From Lachnospiraceae bacterium (GTDB lineage Bacteria > Bacillota > Clostridia > Lachnospirales > Lachnospiraceae), in the NCBI GenBank assembly GCA_017938315.1, contig JAGBBV010000037.1:1-64000 (forward strand): a stretch of DNA of 64,000 nucleotides, read 5' to 3'. Both the position numbers and the translations under genes were made by a program. Positions 43,389-51,452 of the stretch are shown here, one piece after another; the stretch's first letter is position 1, and every line of letters starts with the position of its first letter. The notes beneath the pieces are model-generated. The model saw only the letters and a program-made list of their open reading frames with translations, searched no databases and was not told the DNA's origin.

Positions 43389-44726
43389 ATGATTTATTAT
43401 GTACATGATTATGGTGCCATTGGTGACGGAACGCACAATGATGCACCTGCCATTCAGGCAGCTATTGATGCCTGTTACGAAAATGGCGGCGGTCGGGTTG
43501 TCTTAAGTGGCGGACACATTTACAGGTCCGGTACTCTGATTCTTCGTTCTTATGTAGAATTACATCTGGAAACAGGTGCCACTTTAAAAGGTAGCGACTC
43601 TTTAGAGGACTACAATTACTTCGGTAATGGAAGTGTCACACCTGAAAAAATTTCCATACCCACTTATGAAAATTGTGAATATACCGGTCAGCCGACATTA
43701 TTTTTCCTTTATGCCAAGGATTGCGAATACGTCTCCATTACAGGAGGCGGTAAAATCGACGGCAATGAAGAAATTTTTTACGGAACCGTTACCCCCTGGC
43801 ATATTGATGGCAGTTTCTATCCGCGAGTGCCCTTACTGTTTTTAGAGCACATTACACACCTAACCATAACACAGGTAACTCTTACAGGAAGTGCTTTCTG
43901 GACAACACACATGGTTGGATGCGAGGACGTCTTAATTGACGGCATCCGCATTTTAAACAATCTCCGTCTCGCTAACTGCGACGGTATTGATCCCGATCAC
44001 TGTAAAAATGTCCGAATCGTAAACTGCCATATCGAGTCTGCGGATGACTGCATCGTGTTTAAGAACACTGCACATGCAATGAAATATGGTGCATGCGAAA
44101 ACATTGTCGTATCCGACTGTACCATGATTTCTACCAGCGCAGCCATTAAATTCGGCACGGAGAGTGAAGCTCCCTTCCGGAACATATGCGTGCAAAACTG
44201 TAACATCAGCCGCACAAACCGGGGTATTTCCTTAATGCTTCGCGACAGCGGCTGCATAGAAAATGTCATTTTTTCTAATTTGAATATTGACACAAGAATG
44301 TTTTCCAAAACCCATTGGTGGGGAGAGGCTGAACCTATTGCCATAACGGCAGTTAAGCGAAACAAAGAAACCAACATCGGTTATATGCGCAATATTTCTT
44401 TTGAAAATATTAACTGCATCGGCGAAAACGGTATCTTAATTTATGGCGATGATTCCAAAAACATACACAATATTCGCTTTAGCAACATTTCGTTGCAATT
44501 AGTGAAAAAAACTGATTGGCCCAAAAACAATCACGACCTGCGCCCTTGTATGTATGAGGAAGATATCATCAAAGGCTCGTTAAATGCCGTATATGCACGA
44601 GGTGCTGCATCTGTCACCATGGATCAAATTGTCTTGACCGTTTCTGACGAAATGAAAGAATATGTGGAAAAGCCTTTTGATGTGGAAGATTGCGATTATT
44701 TTGTTATTAATGACGAAACTATCTGA
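43389..44726 (+). CDS. GH28-like right-handed beta-helix glycosidase (polygalacturonase family)
   Basis: About 445 residues; ATG 43389 is chosen because GGAAG lies five bases upstream, while ATG 43377 lacks a site. The N-terminus IYYVHDYGAIGDGTHNDAPAIQ is the classic pectate-lyase-fold start, and NCDGIDPD (196-203) and ADDC (from 218) match GH28 catalytic aspartate blocks. The usual GHG histidine and RxK blocks are not obvious (SAAIKFGTES and similar appear instead), so activity on galacturonide, rhamnogalacturonan or another oligosaccharide is open. No signal peptide. Confidence 0.82.
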   Translation: MIYYVHDYGAIGDGTHNDAPAIQAAIDACYENGGGRVVLSGGHIYRSGTLILRSYVELHLETGATLKGSDSLEDYNYFGNGSVTPEKISIPTYENCEYTGQPTLFFLYAKDCEYVSITGGGKIDGNEEIFYGTVTPWHIDGSFYPRVPLLFLEHITHLTITQVTLTGSAFWTTHMVGCEDVLIDGIRILNNLRLANCDGIDPDHCKNVRIVNCHIESADDCIVFKNTAHAMKYGACENIVVSDCTMISTSAAIKFGTESEAPFRNICVQNCNISRTNRGISLMLRDSGCIENVIFSNLNIDTRMFSKTHWWGEAEPIAITAVKRNKETNIGYMRNISFENINCIGENGILIYGDDSKNIHNIRFSNISLQLVKKTDWPKNNHDLRPCMYEEDIIKGSLNAVYARGAASVTMDQIVLTVSDEMKEYVEKPFDVEDCDYFVINDETI

Positions 44727-44740
44727 TTTTGGAGATATTT

Positions 44741-45358
44741 ATGCATCGGTTATTTGATTTAGAAAATCCGGTATGGAGATTTATCGGAAATATTATTGAC
44801 ATGTTTCTTTTATCAATTTATTGGTATTTATGCTGTCTTCCTGTCATCACGGCAGGAAGCGGCACTACCGCTTTGTTTTATGTCACTTTAAAACTTACCA
44901 GCAATCAGGAAGGCTATACTACTGCCTCCTTTTTCAAATCATTTAAAAGTAATTTTAAGCAGGCAACGCTAATCTGGCTAATTTGTCTGCTTGCAGGCGT
45001 TGTCCTTTTCATTGATTTCTACTGGGCACTTACTTCGGGCAGTTCTATCGGGGCATCCTTACTGCCTGCCTTTGTAATGATTTCTGTTATTTATCTTATA
45101 TTCATATCTTTTTTGTTTCCGCTTCTTGCAAGGTGTGAAAACACTGTAAAAGCAATACTTGGTATGTGCTTTGTCATGAGCATCCGGAATTTCTTACCCA
45201 TTCTATCTACACTTCTTGTAACTGCGGGTATCTTTTCCGTTGCAATTTTTATTTTCTGGCCACTCATTTTTATTGCACCGGGACTTTCTGCATATTTAAA
45301 CTCTTATATCTATAATCATATCCTGAAAAAATATCACTTGGATCTGCCAAACGAATAA
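44741..45358 (+). CDS. DUF624 (YesL-like) membrane protein
   Basis: 205 residues; ATG 44741 follows GGAG at good spacing, and the frame open to a TTG at 44729 is less likely. The protein has five or six transmembrane helices, and ends with the NSYIYNHILKKYH type of tail. The opening FDLENPVWRFIGNIIDMF and CCLPVITAGSGTTALFY match YesL, which occurs next to pectin and rhamnogalacturonan genes. Function unknown. It follows the GH28-like gene by 14 bp. Confidence 0.88.
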   Translation: MHRLFDLENPVWRFIGNIIDMFLLSIYWYLCCLPVITAGSGTTALFYVTLKLTSNQEGYTTASFFKSFKSNFKQATLIWLICLLAGVVLFIDFYWALTSGSSIGASLLPAFVMISVIYLIFISFLFPLLARCENTVKAILGMCFVMSIRNFLPILSTLLVTAGIFSVAIFIFWPLIFIAPGLSAYLNSYIYNHILKKYHLDLPNE

Positions 45359-45363
45359 AAAAT

Positions 45364-45393
45364 ACAGGGTGTGACTATAAAGTCACGCCCTGT
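45364..45393. terminator. Bidirectional terminator between DUF624 gene and uxaA
   Basis: ACAGGGTGTGACT (45364-45376) pairs with AGTCACGCCCTGT (45381-45393; one G-U) around a 4-nt loop, with TTTAAAAA beyond. It covers the uxaA stop codon. Confidence 0.85.
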
Positions 45394-46856
45394 TTAAAAA
45401 TTGCCATATCATGAAAGCCCGCTTCTTCGCTTCTAACTTTCTTACCGGAAGCCACTTCCAGTACAAATCTGAAGAATTCTTCTGCCATTTCATCCATAGA
45501 AGCCCCTTCAACCAGTACACCTGCATTAAAATCAATCCAACTGTTTTTCTTTTTTGCAAGGCTTGAATTACTTGCTATTTTTATAGTGGGAACAGGGGAT
45601 GCAAAGGGTGTTCCCCTACCGGTGGTAAAAAGCACAATCTGTGCCCCTGCTGCCGCAAGTGCCGTGGCAGCCACCAAATCATTTCCCGGTGCGCTCAGTA
45701 AATTAAGTCCTCGTTCCTTCACGGTCTCTCCGTAAGAAAGGACACCCTTTACCGGTGCACTGCCTGATTTCTGCGTACATCCAAGAGATTTATCTTCCAA
45801 TGTAGAAATGCCGCCTTTTTTATTTCCCGGCGAAGGGTTTTCGTAAATTGTCTGATCATGGCGTTTAAAATAGCTTTTAAAATCATTGATCAGCTCAACG
45901 GTCTGTTCAAACAATTCCTTGGTTTCACAGCGGTTCATAAGAAGTGTTTCTGCGCCGAACATTTCTGGCACTTCCGTCAGAATTGTTGTTCCTCCTCTGC
46001 CTATCAGCATATCAGAAAATCTTCCCACAAGAGGGTTTGCCGTAATACCTGAAAATCCGTCACTCCCACCGCATTTGAGTCCTACTATCAGTTTCTTAGT
46101 ACTGATTTGAGTCCTCTGCGTTTTGCCGGCATAATCAATCAGTTCTTCTATTAGTTTCAAGCCGTCAGTCATTTCATCATCGCTTTCCTGACATACCAGA
46201 AACTTCACTCTGTTTTCATTATAAGTACCAATATATTTTTTTAGTTCTTCAATATTACTGTTTTCACAGCCAAGTCCCAAAACCAACACACCGCCTGCAT
46301 TAGGGTGATTGACAAGGTCTGCCAGGATTTGTCTTGTGTGTTCCTGGTCATCTCCCATTTGAGAACAGCCATAGGGATGGGGAAATGCTACCACATCGTC
46401 CACACTTCCCTTTATGAGTTTTCCGGCTTCCTTTGCCATGGCAGTGGCTACATTATTCACGCATCCCACTGTAGGAATAATCCAAATTTCATTCCTGATG
46501 CCTGCCTTGCCATCCTCTCTCTCAAATCCCATAAAGTATGCTTCCGGCACCTGCCTGATTCCCGATTCTACCGGATCATAGGTATAAGAGAGTAAATCCC
46601 CCAATCCGGTCTTTAGATTATGTGTGTGAATCCATTCACCCGCTCTCACAGACTTTGTAGTATTTCCTATGGGACAGCCGTATTTCACTACGGCTGTTCC
46701 TTCGTCCATATCAAATAGTGCCACTTTATGTCCTGCCGGAATATCTGTACCCGCTATAATACTTTTATCTCCGACAAAAAAACTTTCTCCCTGCTTTATT
46801 TCTTCTATGGCTACTGCCACATTATCATCTTGATGAATTTTAATTATATTCGCCAT
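45375..46856 (-). CDS. uxaA: Altronate dehydratase (UxaA)
   Basis: Dehydrates D-altronate to 2-keto-3-deoxygluconate in the galacturonate pathway. The 493-residue protein is the single-chain form, with an N-terminal SAF domain (about 1-85; VKYGCPIGN) and a C-terminal domain with metal-binding cysteines in GLKCGGSDGFSGITANP and FGAETLLMNRC. GTG 46865 and ATG 46862 are alternative starts, but ATG 46856 has AGGTG six bases before it. It is the distal gene of the uxaB-uxaA operon. Confidence 0.95.
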   Translation of the reverse strand: MANIIKIHQDDNVAVAIEEIKQGESFFVGDKSIIAGTDIPAGHKVALFDMDEGTAVVKYGCPIGNTTKSVRAGEWIHTHNLKTGLGDLLSYTYDPVESGIRQVPEAYFMGFEREDGKAGIRNEIWIIPTVGCVNNVATAMAKEAGKLIKGSVDDVVAFPHPYGCSQMGDDQEHTRQILADLVNHPNAGGVLVLGLGCENSNIEELKKYIGTYNENRVKFLVCQESDDEMTDGLKLIEELIDYAGKTQRTQISTKKLIVGLKCGGSDGFSGITANPLVGRFSDMLIGRGGTTILTEVPEMFGAETLLMNRCETKELFEQTVELINDFKSYFKRHDQTIYENPSPGNKKGGISTLEDKSLGCTQKSGSAPVKGVLSYGETVKERGLNLLSAPGNDLVAATALAAAGAQIVLFTTGRGTPFASPVPTIKIASNSSLAKKKNSWIDFNAGVLVEGASMDEMAEEFFRFVLEVASGKKVRSEEAGFHDMAIFKQGVTL

Positions 46857-46865
46857 GCACATCAC

Positions 46866-48332
46866 CTACTTCGCAAAGTGCTTTTCCATGGCATTTCGCA
46901 TACCACTTGCTTTGATTTCCTCTAAATAACCGGCTACCGCATCTGTAAGCCCTGCTATTTTAGTCAAATCCTGTCCGAAGAAATCTTCATGGGATAGGAA
47001 TAATCTCACGAAATCTTTTGTTTCTTTCGCATGGTTCTCTGCAAAGAAGCAAAGTACCGCTTCATCATCAAGAATCTGATATTCTTCTTCACCCCGTTTA
47101 CCAATGAGTGCCTTATCTTTCTTTTCACTGCTTGAGTAAAATGCCATAAGTGCCGCCAAAGAAAAGGTCAACCGCTTTGGCAATTCCCCGGTGTTTTCTA
47201 TGTATCCAAGGAAACTGGGCATACATCTCGCACGCCACTTAGATACAGAATTAAGAGCAATGGATAAAAGTGCATGCTTCACATAAGGATTTCTAAATCT
47301 GGTCACTACCGCATCAGCAAAATCTTCCAAGTCCTTCTTTGGAAGGGTCAGCGTGGGAATTACTTCATCGTGAATGGTATGATACATAAAATTAAATACC
47401 AGTTCGTCCTCCATGGACTGAAGTACATAATTATTTCCTGCAAGGTAGGATGCCAGTACAAATGAGGTATGCGCTCCGTTTAATATCCTTACTTTTCTTT
47501 GTTTATAAGGCTTTTGATTGTCCGTAAAGATGACAGGAAGACCTGCTTTATCAAGGGGCAGCTCTTTGCTGATATCCTTTTCACTTTCAATTACCCAGAG
47601 AGCAAAAGGTTCTCCTGTTACAATGAGTTCATCCCTATAGCCAAACTGCTCCCAAAGCTTTTCATCCTCATCTTTAGGGTATCCTGTGATGATACGGTCA
47701 ACCAGTGTAGAACAGAAGACGCATGCTTCCTTAAGCCAATCTTTAAATGCTTCTTCCAGGTTCCATAAATCAGTGAGTTTCATTACGCATTCTTTTAAAT
47801 GAATGCCATTATCATCAATCAGTTCCACGGGAAGAATAATCAGTCCTTTATCTGCTGCTCCGTAAAAATGCTGATATCTTTCATACAAAAATTTGGTCAG
47901 CTTTCCGGGGTAACTCTTAGGTGGGGCCATGTCTAATCTGTCCGAATCATCATAGACAATGCCTGCTTCCGTTGTGTTGGATACAATAAATCTAAGTGTA
48001 TCCAGTTTTGCATATTCACTGTACTTTTCATACTCTTCATATGCACCCACTGCATCCGTAACACTGGTGATAATGCGGTTCTGCACGGTCGCCTCACCAT
48101 CCACAATTCCTCTTAAGGAAACAGTATACTGGCACTGCTGGTTATGTAAGCGTGTAAGCGTGCCGAATTCAATGGGTTTCACAAGTACGATGTCCCCGTC
48201 AAAAAAGCCTTTTTCATTGGCTATATCAATCATATAATCCACAAATCCGCGTAAAAAATTGCCTTCTCCGAACTGTAATACTTTGACGGGTCTCTCTTGT
48301 TTTTTTGTTATGCTCTTATCTAATAAGCTCAT
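46866..48332 (-). CDS. uxaB: Tagaturonate reductase (UxaB)
   Basis: Reduces D-tagaturonate to D-altronate with NADH; a mannitol-dehydrogenase-type fold. The 488-residue protein starts with VKVLQFGEGNFLRGFVDYMID (a 21-residue dinucleotide region of the family, here split in description), and carries RKVRILNGAHTSFV near residue 272 with the catalytic lysine region. The family normally needs an isomerase (UxaC), which is not in view. Its promoter has a cre-like palindrome at the transcription start. Confidence 0.95.
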   Translation of the reverse strand: MSLLDKSITKKQERPVKVLQFGEGNFLRGFVDYMIDIANEKGFFDGDIVLVKPIEFGTLTRLHNQQCQYTVSLRGIVDGEATVQNRIITSVTDAVGAYEEYEKYSEYAKLDTLRFIVSNTTEAGIVYDDSDRLDMAPPKSYPGKLTKFLYERYQHFYGAADKGLIILPVELIDDNGIHLKECVMKLTDLWNLEEAFKDWLKEACVFCSTLVDRIITGYPKDEDEKLWEQFGYRDELIVTGEPFALWVIESEKDISKELPLDKAGLPVIFTDNQKPYKQRKVRILNGAHTSFVLASYLAGNNYVLQSMEDELVFNFMYHTIHDEVIPTLTLPKKDLEDFADAVVTRFRNPYVKHALLSIALNSVSKWRARCMPSFLGYIENTGELPKRLTFSLAALMAFYSSSEKKDKALIGKRGEEEYQILDDEAVLCFFAENHAKETKDFVRLFLSHEDFFGQDLTKIAGLTDAVAGYLEEIKASGMRNAMEKHFAK

Positions 48333-48373
48333 CCTTCTTTCCTTCTTTCATTTGGTCTACACCTGCGCCCTAG

Positions 48374-48387
48374 TGTAAGCCCTTACA
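48374..48387. promoter_or_regulatory. Cre-like operator of uxaB-uxaA
   Basis: TGTAAGCCCTTACA, a perfect 14-bp palindrome, begins 6 bp beyond the -10 and covers the start site. It matches the CcpA/LacI-family consensus TGWNANCGNTNWCA at all but one position. It could bind CcpA or a uronate-specific LacI-type repressor such as KdgR/UxuR. Confidence 0.7.
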
Positions 48388-48393
48388 GTATTG

Positions 48394-48422
48394 ATTTTAC
48401 AGGTTTTATAGGTTGTAGTCAA
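48394..48422 (-). promoter_or_regulatory. Promoter of uxaB-uxaA
   Basis: On the minus strand: -35 TTGACT (48422-48417), a 17-bp spacer and a -10 TAAAAT (48399-48394). The -35 region also lies in an imperfect element AGGTTG...CAACCT (48410-48425). Confidence 0.85.
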
Positions 48423-48426
48423 CCTA

Positions 48427-50352
48427 TTATTCCTCTGTTTCAAGCAATCCTTCCACATATTTTCTTTCCATATCATGCCTTGCTTTTCTCACTTCCACAG
48501 AATCAAATATAATCGAAAAATCATAATCTTCAGGATACAATTCCTCCGCCGGCACATGGAGTTTTACTCTCTTGTGATTGATGTATATTTTCTTATCCTG
48601 GAGTTGCACTCTGAGAACACCTTTCTCATTGATAGGCTCACACACAATTCCAATCTTTTTATCAGGATAGACCATCACACTGTCACCGCGCTTAAACTTA
48701 TCTGCAAGTGAATGAAAATCTTTTTCTTTTGCTTTTTTGATGCGCCGTCCTTTTTCCTTTTTTGCCCCATCTTCCTTCTCTGTCCACACCTCTAATACTT
48801 GCTCATTGTTTCCATATGCATAATTTGCAGCTTCCTTTAGCATTGCAGCGGGCATCCCCAGTTTCTTTGCGATATAAAAAGCACAGCTCTCTCCCGCTTC
48901 ACCGATAATTAATTGATATAAGGGCCTTAGGCTCTCTTTGTCAAAAGTCATCCTGGCATTTACCACACCTTCTTCTTTATCTGCATAAGTCTTTATTTCA
49001 GGATAATGAGTCGTCACCAGATAAAGGCATCCGCATTTTTTAAGTTCCTTCAAGATAGCAACGGCAATTCCCATTCCTTCCGCCGGATCCGTACCGGAAC
49101 CAAGCTCATCCATAACCACAAGGCTTTCCTCTCCTGCTTTCTTCAAAATAGAGAGAACATTCTTTATATGTGCCGAGAACGTAGAAAGATTCTCTGATAA
49201 ATTTTGCCCATCGCCGATATCACACAAAATCACATTATTCATACATATATGTGCCTGCTTTGCTGCCACATGAAGTCCGCACTGTGCAAGCAGGCAATTC
49301 AGTGCTACGGTCTTAATCGCCACAGTTTTTCCACCCGTGTTGGGTCCTGTAATAATAATGCCGTTTATACCATTCCCGATTTCAAATTGAAGCGGTATAT
49401 TCACGCTTTTATCCATAAGCGGATGTCTTCCGTCTGTAAGGTGAATATAACGCTGCGTATTTATCTGCGGCTCTATGCCGTCATAATGCATACTAAGTTT
49501 TCCTTTGGCAAATATGAAATCCAGTTTTTCTACCGTAGCATGATTACGATATATCACTTCTGCTTTGTCCGAAAGCAGCACTGACAACGTATACAAAATT
49601 CTTCGCTCTTCGTTCTCCTCGTCAATTCGCATCTCTTGTAATTCATCATAGAGCTTTGCCACTGCCACCGGCTCTATAAACAACGTATTTCCTGTAGACG
49701 ACTTGTCAATCACCGAGCCGCTTATTTTAAATTTGTATTCTTTCTTTACCGGAATACAAATATGCCCGTTTCTGATGGTGCTGAAACTATCTGCCATACA
49801 CTCTTTATTCGCTCTGATGGTTGCATCTGCTTTTTCACGCATCCTGCTTTCTGTACGGTCTATTCCTTCCCGAAGGGATTTCAGTAGCTTGGAAGCATAA
49901 TCATCTACCCTGCCACTTCGTATTTTGTCATTGATTTCTGCTCTGATTTCCTCCATAGAATCCAGATTCTCTTCATAATAAGGCAGACCGATATCGTATG
50001 CCTTTCCGCGGCACAAATAATCCTTTAGTCTTTTGATTGCAGTCAGATTATTTGCGGCTTTTTGAAGCTGATCCGGGGTCAGGCAAACACCTTTCTCTGC
50101 CATCTCCACAAACTCAGTCACTTCATCCGCAAGAGCCAACGGCACATCACCGCATTTTTCCAACATAACTTTTGCCTCGCTCGTTCCACGAAGCAGGCTC
50201 TTAACCTCTGTTTCTGATAAACTCGGCTGCAATTCTTTTATTTTCTCCTTTGCATTTCCCGTAACTGCAAAATCTGAAAGCTGTTCTATTATTTTGTCAA
50301 ACTCCAGCATTTTTGCCGAAGGTGTTTCATAAAAATACTCTTTTTTATTCAT
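48427..50352 (-). CDS. MutS2-like protein lacking the Smr domain
   Basis: The 641-residue protein has the MutS core (helical lever and clamp, about 1-290) and ATPase domain with Walker A GPNTGGKT (336-343), Walker B VVMDELGSGTD and TTHYPEIK. This is the MutS2 type, which lacks the mismatch-recognition domain. Canonical MutS2 is about 780 residues with a C-terminal Smr nuclease; here the sequence ends soon after a KOW-like segment (about 560-610). It may therefore act as a branched-DNA or stalled-ribosome clamp without nicking. It follows the GNAT by 26 bp. Confidence 0.85.
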   Translation of the reverse strand: MNKKEYFYETPSAKMLEFDKIIEQLSDFAVTGNAKEKIKELQPSLSETEVKSLLRGTSEAKVMLEKCGDVPLALADEVTEFVEMAEKGVCLTPDQLQKAANNLTAIKRLKDYLCRGKAYDIGLPYYEENLDSMEEIRAEINDKIRSGRVDDYASKLLKSLREGIDRTESRMREKADATIRANKECMADSFSTIRNGHICIPVKKEYKFKISGSVIDKSSTGNTLFIEPVAVAKLYDELQEMRIDEENEERRILYTLSVLLSDKAEVIYRNHATVEKLDFIFAKGKLSMHYDGIEPQINTQRYIHLTDGRHPLMDKSVNIPLQFEIGNGINGIIITGPNTGGKTVAIKTVALNCLLAQCGLHVAAKQAHICMNNVILCDIGDGQNLSENLSTFSAHIKNVLSILKKAGEESLVVMDELGSGTDPAEGMGIAVAILKELKKCGCLYLVTTHYPEIKTYADKEEGVVNARMTFDKESLRPLYQLIIGEAGESCAFYIAKKLGMPAAMLKEAANYAYGNNEQVLEVWTEKEDGAKKEKGRRIKKAKEKDFHSLADKFKRGDSVMVYPDKKIGIVCEPINEKGVLRVQLQDKKIYINHKRVKLHVPAEELYPEDYDFSIIFDSVEVRKARHDMERKYVEGLLETEE

Positions 50353-50378
50353 TTTCTTTCTTCCTCATTTTACATCTC

Positions 50379-50957
50379 TTACAATGCATCGTAGTAATCA
50401 TATTCAAGTGTCCCTTGTATCTCATCCAGGCTACCCTGTACCAATTCCTTTACCATCAGACAATTGATATGAGGCAAGTGAACTGTTTTTCCCGGCATAA
50501 TTCCATGATTCGCCGCAGTTTCAAAACCGCGTGCATGATAATTAGCAGGATCACCCTCTACAAGTACAGCTTTGAATCCCATTTCTTTTGCCCTTCGAAA
50601 ACCAAATTCAATCATATCTTTTGAAATATGCTGTCTTTGCAACCTGGTTTCAACCGCTGCGGGTGTCAAAAGAAGCAGCTCCTCTTCATAGTTACCGTTT
50701 AAATGAAATCTTGAAAACATTACATATCCGATTACATGGTTGTCTTCGTCTAGTGCAATGAGTTCCAAGTCCGGCAAATAACACTTTTTGCTACGGATTT
50801 CTTCTACCAGCGCCCGCACTTCTTTTCCTTCCTCTTTACCATAATGATCGGTAAATACGCGCTCAATAAGCTCCAGGCTCTCCTGCATATATTCTTTTGT
50901 AATTGATTGAATTGTTTTATATATTTTGTTTTTATTTATTTCATTTTTGTTTGTCAT
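50379..50957 (-). CDS. GNAT family N-acetyltransferase (YhbS-like)
   Basis: A 192-residue GNAT. The acetyl-CoA loop has the pattern RLQRQHISKDMIEFGFRRAK, in which the usual QxxGxG is altered to QRQHIS, so binding should be checked. LVEGDPANYHARGFETAANHGI is characteristic of the YhbS group, and AAGKE-type helices end near the C-terminus. The ATG 50957 has AAAAGGAG upstream. It is the first full gene downstream of the leader at 51040-51351 and is probably cotranscribed with the MutS2-like gene. Confidence 0.82.
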   Translation of the reverse strand: MTNKNEINKNKIYKTIQSITKEYMQESLELIERVFTDHYGKEEGKEVRALVEEIRSKKCYLPDLELIALDEDNHVIGYVMFSRFHLNGNYEEELLLLTPAAVETRLQRQHISKDMIEFGFRRAKEMGFKAVLVEGDPANYHARGFETAANHGIMPGKTVHLPHINCLMVKELVQGSLDEIQGTLEYDYYDAL

Positions 50958-51039
50958 GTTTACTCCTTTTCTGTTCCCTCACAGGACATTTTCATCTATT
51001 TATTTCAATTTCTGTTATTCTATATGAGGAAAACAAAAA

Positions 51040-51082
51040 ACCACAGAAATATCCGCCCTAATGGGGAGCCTACTTCTGTGGT
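51040..51082 (-). terminator. Third hairpin of the GNAT leader (terminator)
   Basis: ACCACAGAA (51040-51048) pairs with TTCTGTGGT (51074-51082), with an inner CCCTAATGGGG element in the loop. On the minus strand it is followed by a run of six T. Confidence 0.8.
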
Positions 51083-51094
51083 CTTTACAAAAAA

Positions 51095-51118
51095 GAGCAT
51101 AGCCATGCTGCTATGCTC
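51095..51118 (-). terminator. Second hairpin of the GNAT leader (terminator)
   Basis: A perfect 9-bp stem, GAGCATAGC (51095-51103) and GCTATGCTC (51110-51118), with a 6-nt loop, followed on the minus strand by a run of six T. Textbook intrinsic terminator. Confidence 0.88.
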
Positions 51119-51193
51119 AAATAAACATTTTATTCTTTAATAAACCTATAAAGAGTATGATAAGCATTTCATAAGGCAGATAAATGGACACAC

Positions 51194-51220
51194 AAAAAAC
51201 ACCGCAGGATCGTCTCCTGC
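51194..51220 (-). terminator. First hairpin of the GNAT leader (terminator candidate)
   Basis: GCAGGA (51220-51215 on the minus strand) pairs with TCCTGC (51209-51204) around GACGA; GGTG and then six T follow. The offset T-tract makes this a weaker candidate. Confidence 0.6.
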
Positions 51221-51245
51221 TTTCTTTGTTCGTCCTTACAACTGT

Positions 51246-51284
51246 TTAGTTCGTTGATTCCCTCGCATCTACAATGCTTAACAT
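51246..51284 (-). CDS. Small leader ORF (12 codons)
   Basis: ATG at 51284, preceded by AAGAGGG at about 6 bases, encodes MLSIVDARESTN and stops at TAA. It lies just downstream of a strong promoter and just upstream of the first hairpin, the layout of a translated attenuator peptide. No sequence homology could be tested here. Confidence 0.5.
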   Translation of the reverse strand: MLSIVDARESTN

Positions 51285-51322
51285 AAAAACCCTCTTAAAT
51301 CTTTGTTAATCTTTCTAGTGAA

Positions 51323-51351
51323 AATATAATACAAAATAACCATTCTGTCAA
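51323..51351 (-). promoter_or_regulatory. Promoter of the GNAT-MutS2 leader
   Basis: On the minus strand: perfect -35 TTGACA (51351-51346), a 17-bp spacer and a -10 TATATT (51328-51323). The start would be near 51316, giving a leader of about 360 nt before the GNAT. Confidence 0.85.
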
Positions 51352-51378
51352 TAAATTGTAGGGTTACGATTATAACAA

Positions 51379-51421
51379 AAAGCAGCAAAAAATGTTATTG
51401 ATACATTTTTTGCTGCTTTGC
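51379..51421 (-). terminator. Terminator of the GH13 gene
   Basis: AAAGCAGCAAAAAATGT pairs with ACATTTTTTGCTGCTTT around a 7-nt loop, with a T-rich stretch after it on the minus strand. Confidence 0.9.
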
Positions 51422-51452
51422 TTAAAATACTTATTAAGTTTCTTCTATTCTT

